A stretch of DNA of 35,001 bases from Bacteroidales bacterium (lineage in GTDB: Bacteria; Bacteroidota; Bacteroidia; Bacteroidales; UBA932), in assembly GCA_017480345.1 (NCBI GenBank), contig JAFVAU010000020.1:1-35001 (forward strand). Direction: 5' to 3'. Of the stretch, positions 7,467 to 15,589 are shown piece after piece. The notes beneath the pieces were generated by a model, which made no database searches, was not told where the DNA came from, and was given only the letters and a program-made list of their open reading frames with translations. How positions within the stretch are numbered: position 1 is the stretch's first letter; the number at the start of each line of letters is the position of its first letter. A program made the position numbers and the translations under genes.

Positions 7467-7889
7467 CTAAAGGAAAAAATCGTCTTCTGTGAGTTCATGG
7501 TCGGAGATGACGGCGTCTTCCGAGACGCTGTCTACGACAGCCTTTTCATAGCCGCGCCAGGGGAGGGCTCCCTTGTACTCCTTGTAGTGGACGGTGACGC
7601 GGAGACCGGTCATCTGATTGAGTTTCTTGGCCACCTCCTTGTCCGCTACAGAGAACTTGAAAGTCTTGGACTGGACGGTGCCGGCGGCGTTCTTGGAGCC
7701 GTAGCCGGTGAGGATGATCTCTCCCTCATAGGTCTTGAACACATAACCTGTGTAGGTGAGGGAGTTGAGCTCTCCGGTCTTGGTTCCGTCAGAGAACACC
7801 CACCAGAACTTGAAATAGAGGAAGGCGGCAAGGGCTGCCACGATGATGAGGGTTACAAAGCCCCCGATAGCTGTACCGGGACGTGCCAT
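7467..7889 (-). CDS. Conserved single-pass membrane protein of unknown function
   Basis: The 140-residue protein has one N-terminal membrane segment (about residues 8-31) and a soluble domain containing VFKTYEGEIILTGYG, SKTFKFSVADKEVAKKL and VTVHYKEYKGALPWRG. This layout and the YEG...F-F-SV...HY...PWRG pattern match a small Bacteroidota family that has often been labelled 6-phosphogluconate dehydrogenase in databases; the protein has no dehydrogenase fold, so that name should not be used. It has its own promoter at 7953-7983 and is followed after 1 base by the DPP-IV-like protease gene, so the two are co-transcribed. Function unknown. Confidence 0.85.
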   Translation of the reverse strand: MARPGTAIGGFVTLIIVAALAAFLYFKFWWVFSDGTKTGELNSLTYTGYVFKTYEGEIILTGYGSKNAAGTVQSKTFKFSVADKEVAKKLNQMTGLRVTVHYKEYKGALPWRGYEKAVVDSVSEDAVISDHELTEDDFFL

Positions 7890-7952
7890 AATTTATTTCT
7901 TATTAATGGAACAATTCATTTTGACGGATGTCCGTTCTATGGGATGATTTCG

Positions 7953-7983
7953 CAAATTTAAGGATTTTATCCTTAACGTGCAA
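7953..7983 (-). promoter_or_regulatory. Promoter of the membrane protein - protease operon
   Basis: On the minus strand TTG (7981-7983), a 20-bp spacer and TAAATTTG (7953-7960) match the Bacteroidota promoter. A symmetric sequence, TTAAGGAT-TTT-ATCCTTAA at 7958-7976, lies in the spacer and could be an operator. A smaller palindrome, ACGGATGTCCGT, sits at 7924-7935 near the start of the transcript. Confidence 0.7.
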
Positions 7984-7987
7984 GGGT

Positions 7988-8935
7988 TCAGTCTTGGAAC
8001 AGGCCGGCGAAGTCCCGGGCCGACAGACCGTCAAAATACGCCCCGACATCCACGGACGGGAGCTCCTCCGGACGGAGCCCCAGCAGCTTCCCGGCCAGTT
8101 CATCGGCCGGCCGGTTGCCTATGAAATCGCCCAGGAAGGAGACATCTGTGAGAACGCCGCGCCGGATACTGTAATGCACTTCTATGGTTCCGCAGGCGAA
8201 TTTTTGCCGTTTGCAGTGGGTGCTTTCCGGGGCATGGCCGAAGAGCCATTCCCATCGGCCGAACTTTTCCCTGCGGAGCCGCTCAATCTCCGCATCGGCG
8301 CCTTCCGGCAGGGAAACGGAGCTGTCTCCCGCCGCCAACTGCGCGTGAAGGGCTTCCCGGAAAGCTTCCAGGGTGGGGTATTGGGGCAGGTAGTCCTTCA
8401 GATTGGCCACCCGGCTTCTGACGGAGGCTATTCCGGCGGCATCCACTTTGCTGCCCGGCACCTGCAGGGCCTGCGTGAGCGTATCTATATCCACCTCCCA
8501 CATGAGGGTGCCGTGAATCATCATCCGCTCTTTGCTCAGGCGCTTGGCGTAGCCGGAGCATTTGCGCCCCTGCACCAGGATGTCGTTCCGGCCGGTCCTT
8601 TCTGCAGGTACGCCCAGGGCGCGAAGGGCCTCGGGCACCCATTCGAAGGCGTTTTCCATGGTGCGGATGCCGCCCACGATGCTGTAGTTGAGGTTGCCCC
8701 AGTCGTGATACACCGCGCCACCGCCCGTCACCCGCCGGGCCAGCACGATGCCCTTTTCCTTAAGGAAAGGCAGGTTCACCTCCGCATACGGACTCTGGTT
8801 AAGGCCGATAATCACCGAAGGCGCATTCTGCCAGAGGTAGAAGATGGGCTCCGGCATCTCCAAAGCCTCCAACGCATATTCGTCGAAGGCCATGTTCCGG
8901 TGCGGGTCCGTGGAGGTATTCAGCAGGTGTTTCAT
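7988..8935 (-). CDS. lplA: Lipoate-protein ligase A
   Basis: The 315-residue enzyme activates lipoate with ATP and attaches it to lysine of lipoyl domains (for example glycine cleavage H protein or 2-oxoacid dehydrogenases) in the cytoplasm. The catalytic-domain signature RRVTGGGAVYHDWGNLNYSI lies at about residues 67-86, and the Lys125 region reads NDILVQGRKCSGYAKR. A C-terminal accessory domain follows (about 235-315, with KFACGTIEVHYSIRRGVLTDV). Its start overlaps the end of the ABC-F gene by 4 bases (ATGA), a sign of translational coupling in the mnmA - ABC-F - lplA operon. Family certain; use of scavenged lipoate is the usual role. Confidence 0.93.
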   Translation of the reverse strand: MKHLLNTSTDPHRNMAFDEYALEALEMPEPIFYLWQNAPSVIIGLNQSPYAEVNLPFLKEKGIVLARRVTGGGAVYHDWGNLNYSIVGGIRTMENAFEWVPEALRALGVPAERTGRNDILVQGRKCSGYAKRLSKERMMIHGTLMWEVDIDTLTQALQVPGSKVDAAGIASVRSRVANLKDYLPQYPTLEAFREALHAQLAAGDSSVSLPEGADAEIERLRREKFGRWEWLFGHAPESTHCKRQKFACGTIEVHYSIRRGVLTDVSFLGDFIGNRPADELAGKLLGLRPEELPSVDVGAYFDGLSARDFAGLFQD

Positions 8936-10743
8936 TCCGAGAGTTCCAGCCAGCGCATTTCTGCGGCATCCAGTTCCTCCTTGAGGGCTCCATACCGGGC
9001 CGATGCCGCCTGAAGCTCCTCCAAGGGCAGCTGCCCGCCGGAAAGCTTCTGCTCCAGATGGGCCTTTTCCGCCTCCAGACGGGGAAGCGTCTCTTCCAGG
9101 GCCTTGAGCTCCTGCTGCTCCTTGTAGGAGAGTTTTCGCTTGGCAGGGGTTTTGGGTTTGGATGCCTGGTTGGGGCCGGGCATGACGGCACCGCCGCCCT
9201 TCCCGTCATGGCCGACCTGATCGGCCATCTTCTTCCGGGAGGCCTCGTAGTCTTTGATGAAGGTCCTGTACTCCGTGTAATTGCCCACGAAATCCTTCAC
9301 CACGCCGTCTCCGCAGAAGACGAAGAGGTGATCTACCAGGCGGTCCAGAAAGTGGCGGTCGTGGGAGACGATGACCAGGGAGCCCTTGTACTCCATCAGA
9401 TACTCTTCCAGGATTTCCAGAGTGACGATATCCAGGTCGTTGGTGGGCTCGTCCAGGATGAGGAAGTTGGGCTGCTGCAGGAGGATGGTAAGAAGGTACA
9501 GCCGTCTTCTTTCCCCGCCGGAGAGGCGCTCCACGGGGTTATTGAGCATGTCGTGCGTAAAGAGGAAGCGGCCCAGCAGATGGGTGTCGTTTACGGTTTC
9601 CAGCACCGTCTGGCCGGGCTTGAACTGCATTCCGCTCTGGTGGTAATAGCCAATCTTGAGGGATTCTCCCAGGTCTATGACGCCTTCCAGCGTGCCGCCC
9701 AGCTCGGGCTTCCAGCCTACGGTGATGAGATTCAGGAAAGTGGTTTTCCCGGCGGCGTTGCGCCCTACGATGCCAATGCGCTCGTAGCGCTGGAAATTGT
9801 AGCTGAAGTGCCTGAGGTAGCATTTGTCTTCCCACCAGAAACTCACGTCGCGGCAGTTGATCACCTTGTTTCCCAGGTAGGTGCCCTTGATCTGCGTCTC
9901 GCTCAGGTCCACCTTCTTTTCCACATAGCTGTCATCGGCCCTTTCCTTGATGTCCCAGAAGGCCTGCTTGCGGTATTTGGCCTTGCCGGTGCGGGCGCAA
10001 GGGCTCGCATGCATCCATTCCAGCTCCCGCCGGTAGAGATTCCGCACCCGCTCGGTCTCCGCATTGTAATTCTCTATCCTTTCCTGGCGCTTTTCCAGGA
10101 AGTTCATGTAGTCTCCGCGGTAGATGTAGATGTTCCCGCGGTCCATTTCCATCACGGTATTGCACACCCGGTCCAGGAAATAGCGGTCGTGGGTAACCAT
10201 GAACAGGGTGCAGCGGCTGTGCTTCAGGTGGCTTTCCAGGAACTCGATGGCGTCTATGTCCAGGTGGTTGGTGGGCTCGTCCATGATGTAGAAATCCGCC
10301 TCGGAGGCCAGCATCTGCGTGAGGGCCACCCGCTTCACCTCTCCGCCGGACAGGTCCTTCATGGGCTTCTGGGGGTCCGTGAGGCCGAACTGCGTAAGAA
10401 GCTGCGTTACGCGCAGTTCGTACTGCCACAGGTGGTCCGGGTCCAGTCCTTCCGTCCAGGAGGCCGATGCGTCCATGATTTGCCGGAAAATGGATTTCTG
10501 GGGGTCGTAGGCGTATTCCTGTTCCAGAAAGGCGATGCGGATGTCTTTGAGAAAGAGCACCTTGCCGCCGCTGTCGGAGGAATCTTTGCCGGCCAGGATG
10601 CGCAGCAGGGACGTCTTGCCCGTGCCGTTGGGGGCGATGAGCGCCACCTTGTCCCCTTCGTTGATGTTGAAGTCGATGCCCTGGAACAGCACCTTGGGGC
10701 CGTAGCTCTTGGAAATGTTCTCTATCTGAAGATAACTGGGCAT
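8932..10743 (-). CDS. ABC-F family ATPase (Uup-like)
   Basis: The 603-residue soluble protein has two ABC ATPase domains and no membrane segments. Domain 1 has Walker A APNGTGKT (37-44), signature LSGGEVKR (131-138) and Walker B DEPTNHLD (155-162). The inter-domain linker follows, then domain 2 with GRNAAGKTTF, LSGGERRR and DEPTNDLD. The C-terminal tail (about 535-603) is a charged coiled coil, which points to the Uup subgroup. ABC-F proteins act on the ribosome; Uup is also implicated in DNA and ribosome maintenance. Residues 507-526 (DQVGHDGKGGG and following) are encoded by a palindromic repeat shared with arcC. It lies 2 bases after mnmA and overlaps lplA. Confidence 0.93.
   Translation of the reverse strand: MPSYLQIENISKSYGPKVLFQGIDFNINEGDKVALIAPNGTGKTSLLRILAGKDSSDSGGKVLFLKDIRIAFLEQEYAYDPQKSIFRQIMDASASWTEGLDPDHLWQYELRVTQLLTQFGLTDPQKPMKDLSGGEVKRVALTQMLASEADFYIMDEPTNHLDIDAIEFLESHLKHSRCTLFMVTHDRYFLDRVCNTVMEMDRGNIYIYRGDYMNFLEKRQERIENYNAETERVRNLYRRELEWMHASPCARTGKAKYRKQAFWDIKERADDSYVEKKVDLSETQIKGTYLGNKVINCRDVSFWWEDKCYLRHFSYNFQRYERIGIVGRNAAGKTTFLNLITVGWKPELGGTLEGVIDLGESLKIGYYHQSGMQFKPGQTVLETVNDTHLLGRFLFTHDMLNNPVERLSGGERRRLYLLTILLQQPNFLILDEPTNDLDIVTLEILEEYLMEYKGSLVIVSHDRHFLDRLVDHLFVFCGDGVVKDFVGNYTEYRTFIKDYEASRKKMADQVGHDGKGGGAVMPGPNQASKPKTPAKRKLSYKEQQELKALEETLPRLEAEKAHLEQKLSGGQLPLEELQAASARYGALKEELDAAEMRWLELSE
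9161..9229. repeat. Palindromic repeat element inside the ABC-F gene
   Basis: The 69-bp block consists of two hairpin halves facing each other: GATGCCTGG...CCGGGCATGACGG at 9161-9188 and CCGTCATGGCCGACCTGATC...CATC at 9203-9229. ATGGCCGA (9208-9215) pairs with TCGGCCAT (9221-9228). It encodes residues 507-526 of the protein, in the flexible stretch between the second ATPase domain and the coiled coil. The same two-hairpin design is found at 13548-13608. Confidence 0.7.
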
Positions 10744-10745
10744 GG

Positions 10746-12134
10746 TTAGATAACTCCGCTTCCCAACATTTCCGCTGCGTCGTACCAGACGGCGAACTGC
10801 CCGGGGGATATGCCCCGCTGGGGGCCGTCAAACAGAATGTACAGACCGCTCTCCCGCATGAGGAGCGTGGCGCTCTGAAGGGGCTGGCGGTAGCGGATGC
10901 GCACCCGGTAACGGCGCATCTCCCCGCAGGCCATCTCCAGGTCCGGCCTTATCCAGTGGATTTCTTCCGGGGGCACCCGGAGACAGAATCGGCTCAGGCC
11001 CTTGTGGTTATGGCCTTCCCCCACATAGACGCGGTTGGCCTGAATGTCCGTTGCAATCACGAAGACGGGCTCCGCGTGGCCTCCGATCCCGAGGCCTTTC
11101 CGCTGGCCGATGGTATAGAACTGGGCCCCCTCGTGCCGGCCCGCGATGCGGCCGCAGGGGTTCTCCTTGTATCGGGTTTTCTTGATGTGTTTCTTGCCGC
11201 TGCGGTAGGTCTCCGTCTCAAACTCCAGCGAGTAGGTGAGGGGAGTGGAGAGCTTCTGAAGCTCCTCCTCCGTAAGGGCGGCCACCCGGGCCTCCTCGAA
11301 AGGACTCACGCCCAGGGGCTTGCCGTCGGAGGTGAGCACCTTCTCTTCCGGGGCGTAATGGACCGTGCGGTCCAGCACTTCCCCCTCTTTGAGCAGGCGG
11401 CCCAGGGTTTCCTGCTGCCAGGTGTACAGCGGGTCCGTGGCATAGTAAGGGTCCAGGACTTCCACTACGTCGCCCTCCACCGAGGCCAACTTCTGTTTCA
11501 GGAAAGTGGGTAGGTCCACCTTTCCCACGAAGCAGATGCCCTGGGAGTCTTTTTTATCGGCCGATGGCAGGTCCGCCTCCTTGGCAATCTTCCTCACTTC
11601 CGGCTTGGTAAGATGGCCGATGGGAAAGAGCGTCCTGCGGAGCTGCTCCTGGGAGAGCTGGCAGAGGAAGTACGTCTGGTCCTTGTTGGGGTCCGCCCCT
11701 TCCAGGATACGGAAAATGCCACCGGGAATCTCCTCCTTCCGGCAGTAGTGGCCCGTGGCCACATAATCGGCCCCGTATCTCAGGGCCACCTCCAGGAAGG
11801 CGTCGAACTTGATTTCCCGGTTGCAGAGTACGTCGGGATTGGGTGTGCGGCCTTTGGCATATTCGTCGAACATGTAGTCCACCACCCGCTGGCGGTACTG
11901 CTTGGAAAGGTCTACGAAATAGAAGGGAATGCCAATCTTCCGGGCCACCATCTCCGCCACGAAGCGGTCTTCCTCCCATTCGCAGTCTCCGTGGAGGGTG
12001 GCGTCGGCGTCGTGCCAGTTTTGCATGAACATGGCAAAAACGTCGTAGCCCTCCTGTTTGAGGAGCCAGGCGGCCACCGACGAGTCCACTCCGCCGGAAA
12101 GCCCCACGCATACTTTGATTTTGCTCTTGTCCAT
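10746..12134 (-). CDS. mnmA: tRNA 2-thiouridylase MnmA with a large insertion
   Basis: The 462-residue enzyme adds sulfur to uridine 34 of Lys, Glu and Gln tRNAs. It carries the PP-loop SGGVDSS (about 14-20), Cys104 in NPDVLCNREIKF and Cys201 in DSQGICFVG, the two catalytic cysteines, and the FYTIGQRKGLGIGG motif (about 339-352). Usual MnmA length is about 350-380; here some 90-100 extra residues (about 225-327) separate LPTFLKQKL from the FYTIGQRKG segment. The frame is open to 12227, but ATG 12134 gives the family start and the -7 box at 12140 excludes a longer protein. It is the first gene of an operon with the ABC-F ATPase and lplA. Confidence 0.93.
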   Translation of the reverse strand: MDKSKIKVCVGLSGGVDSSVAAWLLKQEGYDVFAMFMQNWHDADATLHGDCEWEEDRFVAEMVARKIGIPFYFVDLSKQYRQRVVDYMFDEYAKGRTPNPDVLCNREIKFDAFLEVALRYGADYVATGHYCRKEEIPGGIFRILEGADPNKDQTYFLCQLSQEQLRRTLFPIGHLTKPEVRKIAKEADLPSADKKDSQGICFVGKVDLPTFLKQKLASVEGDVVEVLDPYYATDPLYTWQQETLGRLLKEGEVLDRTVHYAPEEKVLTSDGKPLGVSPFEEARVAALTEEELQKLSTPLTYSLEFETETYRSGKKHIKKTRYKENPCGRIAGRHEGAQFYTIGQRKGLGIGGHAEPVFVIATDIQANRVYVGEGHNHKGLSRFCLRVPPEEIHWIRPDLEMACGEMRRYRVRIRYRQPLQSATLLMRESGLYILFDGPQRGISPGQFAVWYDAAEMLGSGVI

Positions 12135-12139
12135 GGGTA

Positions 12140-12147
12140 CAAAGGTA
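12140..12147 (-). promoter_or_regulatory. -7 box immediately before mnmA
   Basis: On the minus strand TACCTTTG ends only 5 bases before the mnmA ATG at 12134, so transcription would start at or within a base or two of the start codon. That would make a leaderless mRNA. No clear -33 box is seen. Confidence 0.5.
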
Positions 12148-12164
12148 CGCTTTTTTTCGTGAAA

Positions 12165-12195
12165 TTGGCAGTTTGCATAAAAAGTGTTATCTTTA
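12165..12195 (+). promoter_or_regulatory. Promoter of the arginine-degradation operon
   Basis: TTGG at 12165-12168, a 19-bp spacer and TATCTTTA at 12188-12195 resemble the Bacteroidota promoter with one mismatch in the -7 box. The ATG follows at 12207, so the leader is very short. Confidence 0.5.
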
Positions 12196-12206
12196 CCAAA
12201 GTAATT

Positions 12207-13130
12207 ATGACACTTATGCAACTTCATGTTTCATCCGAGACTTCCAGACTTCGCGAGGTAGTGCTTGGAATGCCCTACTCCAGCGGGCCTGTTCCCTCTT
12301 TGGAACAAACCTACGACAGCAAATCCTACGAGTCCGTCAAGAACGGCGTGTATCCTCAGGAAGAGGACGTGGTGCGGGAGATGTCCGCCTTCGAATCCAT
12401 CCTTCTCAAATACGGGGTCAAGGTGCACCGCCCCCGCCTGGTGCAGAACTGCAACCAGATTTTCTCCCGGGACGTGGGCTTCGTGATTGACGACCGGATC
12501 ATCGTGTCCAACATCATCCCGGACCGCCAGGAAGAGATTGACGCCTACGAAGACATTTACAGGCAAATCCATTACAAGCAGATATACAACCTGCCCGAAG
12601 CCGTGCATGTGGAGGGTGGGGACGTGATCCTGTACAAGGATTACATCTTCCTTGGCCAGTACGACTTCCCGGACTACCGCCAGGTGAAGACGGCCCGTAC
12701 CAACCGCCTGGCCGTTGAGTACCTGAAGATGATTTTCCCGCAGCGGACCATCCTGCCGCTCAACCTCCTGAAGAGCGACACGGACCCCTATGCCGGCATC
12801 CTGCACCTGGACTGCACCTTCATGCCCGTGGGGGAGGACAAGGCCGTCATATACAAGCGCGGCTTCATGAATCCCCGGGACGCGGAGCATCTGATAGACA
12901 TCTTCGGCCCGGAAAACGTGTTCGAGATTACCACCGAGGAGATGTACTACATGAACACCAACGTGTTCTCCATCGCCCCGGACGTGGTGGTGACGGAAGA
13001 GCACTTCACGCGTCTGAACAAGCATTTGAAAGAAAAGTGGGAGATGACGGTGGAGACGGTCCCTTACCGGGAAATCTCCAAGATGGGCGGCCTGCTGCGC
13101 TGCTCCACCCTTCCTTTAAGAAGAGACTGA
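12207..13130 (+). CDS. Amidinotransferase-fold hydrolase, probable compact arginine deiminase
   Basis: The 307-residue protein belongs to the guanidino-modifying amidinotransferase superfamily. The catalytic residues are in place: Glu136 in HVEGGD, His200 in ILHLDCTFMPVG and nucleophile Cys299 in LLRCSTLPL; NQIFSRDVGFVIDD (83-96) and MNTNVFSIAPD are further family segments. It is shorter than classical ArcA (about 400-410) and closer in length to dimethylarginine hydrolases. Because carbamate kinase and ornithine carbamoyltransferase follow 3 and 967 bases later, the most economical role is arginine to citrulline plus ammonia; dimethylarginine or another guanidino compound is possible. Two starts, 12207 and 12216, are possible. 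Confidence 0.8.
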   Translation: MTLMQLHVSSETSRLREVVLGMPYSSGPVPSLEQTYDSKSYESVKNGVYPQEEDVVREMSAFESILLKYGVKVHRPRLVQNCNQIFSRDVGFVIDDRIIVSNIIPDRQEEIDAYEDIYRQIHYKQIYNLPEAVHVEGGDVILYKDYIFLGQYDFPDYRQVKTARTNRLAVEYLKMIFPQRTILPLNLLKSDTDPYAGILHLDCTFMPVGEDKAVIYKRGFMNPRDAEHLIDIFGPENVFEITTEEMYYMNTNVFSIAPDVVVTEEHFTRLNKHLKEKWEMTVETVPYREISKMGGLLRCSTLPLRRD

Positions 13131-13133
13131 CCT

Positions 13134-14093
13134 ATGGAAAAGCTGGCTGTGGTTGCCTTCGGAGGCAATGCGCTCCTCAGGAGCGGGCAGAAAGGGACCT
13201 TTGACGAGCAACTCCGAAACGTGGAAGCTACTTGCGAGAACCTGGTCCCTTTGCTGAAACAGGGCTATGGCGTCATTATCGGCCATGGAAACGGGCCCCA
13301 GGTGGGGAACGGGCTTCTGCGGCATCAGGCCGGGGAGCAAGCCTTCGGGCTGCCGGCCCAGCCCATGGATTTCTGCGGGGCGGAGACGCAAGGCTCCATC
13401 GCCTATCTCATTGAAACGGGCTTGGGACGGGTCCTGGCCCGTCACGGAATCTCCCGGAAAGTGGTCTCCCTGGTCACCCGCGTGGAGGTAAAGGCCGATG
13501 ACCCCATGTTCCTGAATCCCACCAAGCCGGTGGGGCCTTACTATAAAGAGATTCCTGATCAGGTCGGGAATGACGGCTCCGTCATGGCCGGCTCCGACCG
13601 GCCATCTCAGTACCGCCAGGACCCGAAGGGTCGCGGATGGCGCAAAGTGGTGGCCTCGCCCGTTCCGGTGGGCATCGAAAACGTGGACCTGGTGGGCCGC
13701 CTGGCCGCCGAAGGCTACATCGTGGTCACCGTGGGTGGCGGCGGCATCCCCGTAGTGCGGGATGGCGGTGCCCTGAAGGGCGTTGAGGCGGTCATTGACA
13801 AAGACCTGGCATCGGCCCTGTGTGCCGTGAAGACCGGGGCGCAGGAGTTCTACATCCTCACGGATGTCCCCAAAGTATATATTAACTTCCGTCAGGCCGA
13901 TGAAAAGGCCCTGGACACCCTCACGGTGGCTCAGGCGCGGGAATACCTTGAGGCCGGTCAGTTTGCCGAGGGCTCCATGGCCCCCAAGGTGCGGGCCGGC
14001 ATCTTCTTCATCGAGAACGGAGGAAAAACTTGCATCATAACCGAAGCGGGAGAGCTATCCAACCCCTCCTGCGGAACCAGAATCATAAAATAA
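13134..14093 (+). CDS. arcC: Carbamate kinase
   Basis: This 319-residue enzyme transfers phosphate from carbamoyl phosphate to ADP, the ATP-yielding last step of arginine degradation. It shows VVAFGGNAL at 6-14, [12 protein letters not shown] near 48-59, the [10 protein letters not shown] segment near 128-137, [11 protein letters not shown] near 166-176 and [10 protein letters not shown] near 199-208. The stretch between GPYY and GRGWRKVV forms the protruding subdomain of the family; here residues 139-159 ([20 protein letters not shown]...) are encoded by a palindromic repeat element and make the loop longer than usual. Gaps to the neighbouring genes are 3 and 4 bases, so this is one operon. 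Confidence 0.95.
   Translation: MEKLAVVAFGGNALLRSGQKGTFDEQLRNVEATCENLVPLLKQGYGVIIGHGNGPQVGNGLLRHQAGEQAFGLPAQPMDFCGAETQGSIAYLIETGLGRVLARHGISRKVVSLVTRVEVKADDPMFLNPTKPVGPYYKEIPDQVGNDGSVMAGSDRPSQYRQDPKGRGWRKVVASPVPVGIENVDLVGRLAAEGYIVVTVGGGGIPVVRDGGALKGVEAVIDKDLASALCAVKTGAQEFYILTDVPKVYINFRQADEKALDTLTVAQAREYLEAGQFAEGSMAPKVRAGIFFIENGGKTCIITEAGELSNPSCGTRIIK
13548..13608. repeat. Palindromic repeat element in frame inside arcC
   Basis: This 61-bp block is a cloverleaf-like set of inverted repeats. GAGAT (13548-13552) and ATCTC (13604-13608) close it; a first arm is ATTCCTGATCAGGTCGGGAAT (13551-13571, imperfect); ATGACGG and CCGTCAT (13570-13576, 13579-13585) form the middle; and ATGGCCGG (13584-13591) pairs with CCGGCCAT (13598-13605). 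Length fits no frame disruption, and the gene reads through it as residues 139-159. Related blocks are at 9161-9229 and 3341-3364. Confidence 0.75.
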
Positions 14094-14097
14094 CACC

Positions 14098-15099
14098 ATG
14101 GCTTACAACCTCAGAAATCGCAGTTTCCTCAAACTGCTGGACTATTCACCCAAGGAAATTCAGTACCTGCTGGACCTGGCCCGGGACCTCAAGCGGGCCA
14201 AATATGCCGGAACGGAACAGCCCCGGCTGAAGGGCAAGAACATAGCGCTTATCTTTGAGAAGACCTCTACGCGCACCCGTTGCGCCTTCGAGGTGGCCGC
14301 CCACGACCAGGGCGCCCATGTCACCTACCTGGGCCCTACGGGCAGCCAGATTGGCATCAAGGAGAGCATGAAGGACACCGCCCGCGTACTGGGCCGCATG
14401 TATGACGGTATTGAGTACCGCGGCTTTGCCCAAGCCACGGTGGAAGAGCTGGCCAAGTATGCCGGCGTTCCCGTCTGGAACGGCCTCACCAATGAATTCC
14501 ATCCCACCCAGATATTGGCCGATTTCCTCACCATGAGCGAGCATGTGGATAGGCCGCTCCGGGAAGTGAGCTACGCCTATCTGGGAGACGCCCGCTTCAA
14601 CATGGGCAACTCCCTGCTGGTGGGCGGCGCCAAGATGGGCATGGATGTGCGCATTGTGGCTCCCAAGGCCCTCCAGCCCGCTCCGGAACTGGTGGTCCAA
14701 TGCCGGGAGATTGCAAAGGAGACCGGCGCCCGCATCACCATTACGGACAATCCGCAGGAAGGGGTGAAGGGCTGTGATTTCCTCTACACGGACGTATGGG
14801 TGTCCATGGGTGAGCCCGCCGAGGTGTGGGAAGAGCGGATTGGCCTGCTGAAGCCTTTCCAGGTGAATGTGCAGCTGATGAAGGCTACCGGCAACCCCCA
14901 CTGCAAGTTCATGCACTGCCTTCCGGCCTACCACAACCGGGAGACCAAGGTGGGAGAAGATGTGTTCCAGAAATTCGGCCTGGACGGCGTGGAAGTGACG
15001 GAAGAGGTGTTCGAGAGCGCCGCCAGCATCGTTTTTGATGAAGCAGAAAACCGCATGCACACCATCAAAGCCGTGATGGTGGCAACTTTAGGAGATTGA
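14098..15099 (+). CDS. arcB: Ornithine carbamoyltransferase
   Basis: The 333-residue enzyme interconverts citrulline plus phosphate with ornithine plus carbamoyl phosphate. The carbamoyl-phosphate loop STRTR is at 57-61, FHPTQ near 134-138 and HCLPA near 279-283 carries the catalytic cysteine. The sequence block [27 protein letters not shown] resembles the ArgF/ArcB group of about 334 residues that includes catabolic enzymes. Sitting 4 bases behind carbamate kinase, it most likely works in the catabolic direction, feeding carbamoyl phosphate to ArcC; an anabolic role in arginine synthesis cannot be excluded, which is why the symbol is tentative. Confidence 0.93.
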   Translation: MAYNLRNRSFLKLLDYSPKEIQYLLDLARDLKRAKYAGTEQPRLKGKNIALIFEKTSTRTRCAFEVAAHDQGAHVTYLGPTGSQIGIKESMKDTARVLGRMYDGIEYRGFAQATVEELAKYAGVPVWNGLTNEFHPTQILADFLTMSEHVDRPLREVSYAYLGDARFNMGNSLLVGGAKMGMDVRIVAPKALQPAPELVVQCREIAKETGARITITDNPQEGVKGCDFLYTDVWVSMGEPAEVWEERIGLLKPFQVNVQLMKATGNPHCKFMHCLPAYHNRETKVGEDVFQKFGLDGVEVTEEVFESAASIVFDEAENRMHTIKAVMVATLGD

Positions 15100-15103
15100 C
15101 AGA

Positions 15104-15580
15104 ATGGCAAGTAAAGAATTGAAAATCCGCTACGAGGAATTTACCTCGCCCTCCGAGATGACGGAGCGTGACCGGATGCTGGTGGCGGCGGCCCTGGATG
15201 CCCAGAAGGGCTCCTATTCCCCGTATTCCCAGTTCCAGGTGGGCGCCGCCCTCCTGCTATCCGACGGAACCGTTGTCAAGGGCGCCAACCAGGAGAACGC
15301 AGCCTATCCCTCCGGTCTCTGCGCGGAGCGTACGGCCATGTTCGCCGCCAGCGCCAATTACCCGGACGTGCCCATGGTGGCCCTGGCCATTGCCGGGAGC
15401 GACCATGGCGTCCTGTGCAACAGCCCCGCCACGCCCTGCGGCTCCTGCCGCCAGGTGATGGCCCAGTACCAGAAAAAGTACAATCACAAGATTGAGGTGA
15501 TTCTGGTGGGGAAAAAGAAAATCATGAAGTTCGGGAAGGTGGAGGACATCCTGCCTTTCGTCTTCAGCAGTTTGGATTAA
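15104..15580 (+). CDS. cdd: Cytidine deaminase
   Basis: The 158-residue enzyme deaminates cytidine and deoxycytidine to uridine and deoxyuridine for pyrimidine salvage. The zinc site is complete: Cys73-Ala-Glu75 in GLCAERTAMF (Glu is the proton shuttle) and Cys112/Cys115 in PCGSCRQVM. SPYSQFQVGAAL near 39-50 is the family's N-terminal signature. It starts 4 bases after the carbamoyltransferase stop and closes the operon. The link to arginine breakdown is probably only shared nitrogen and nucleoside salvage. Its stop lies 9 bases from the 3' end of the convergent SRP RNA gene, whose terminator stem can also stop this transcript. Confidence 0.95.
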   Translation: MASKELKIRYEEFTSPSEMTERDRMLVAAALDAQKGSYSPYSQFQVGAALLLSDGTVVKGANQENAAYPSGLCAERTAMFAASANYPDVPMVALAIAGSDHGVLCNSPATPCGSCRQVMAQYQKKYNHKIEVILVGKKKIMKFGKVEDILPFVFSSLD

Positions 15581-15589
15581 ACGAAAAAA

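Noticed and set aside
5453-7492. 679-residue plus-strand frame opposite the DPP-IV-like gene
   Set aside because: The minus-strand gene has a signal peptide and full catalytic triad; the plus frame is its shadow.
7467-7889. 6-phosphogluconate dehydrogenase
   Set aside because: The small membrane protein resembles a family that often carries this label in databases, but it is 140 residues and lacks any dehydrogenase fold.
9058-10749. 563-residue plus-strand frame opposite the ABC-F gene
   Set aside because: It is a shadow of the ABC-F ATPase, without recognizable domains.
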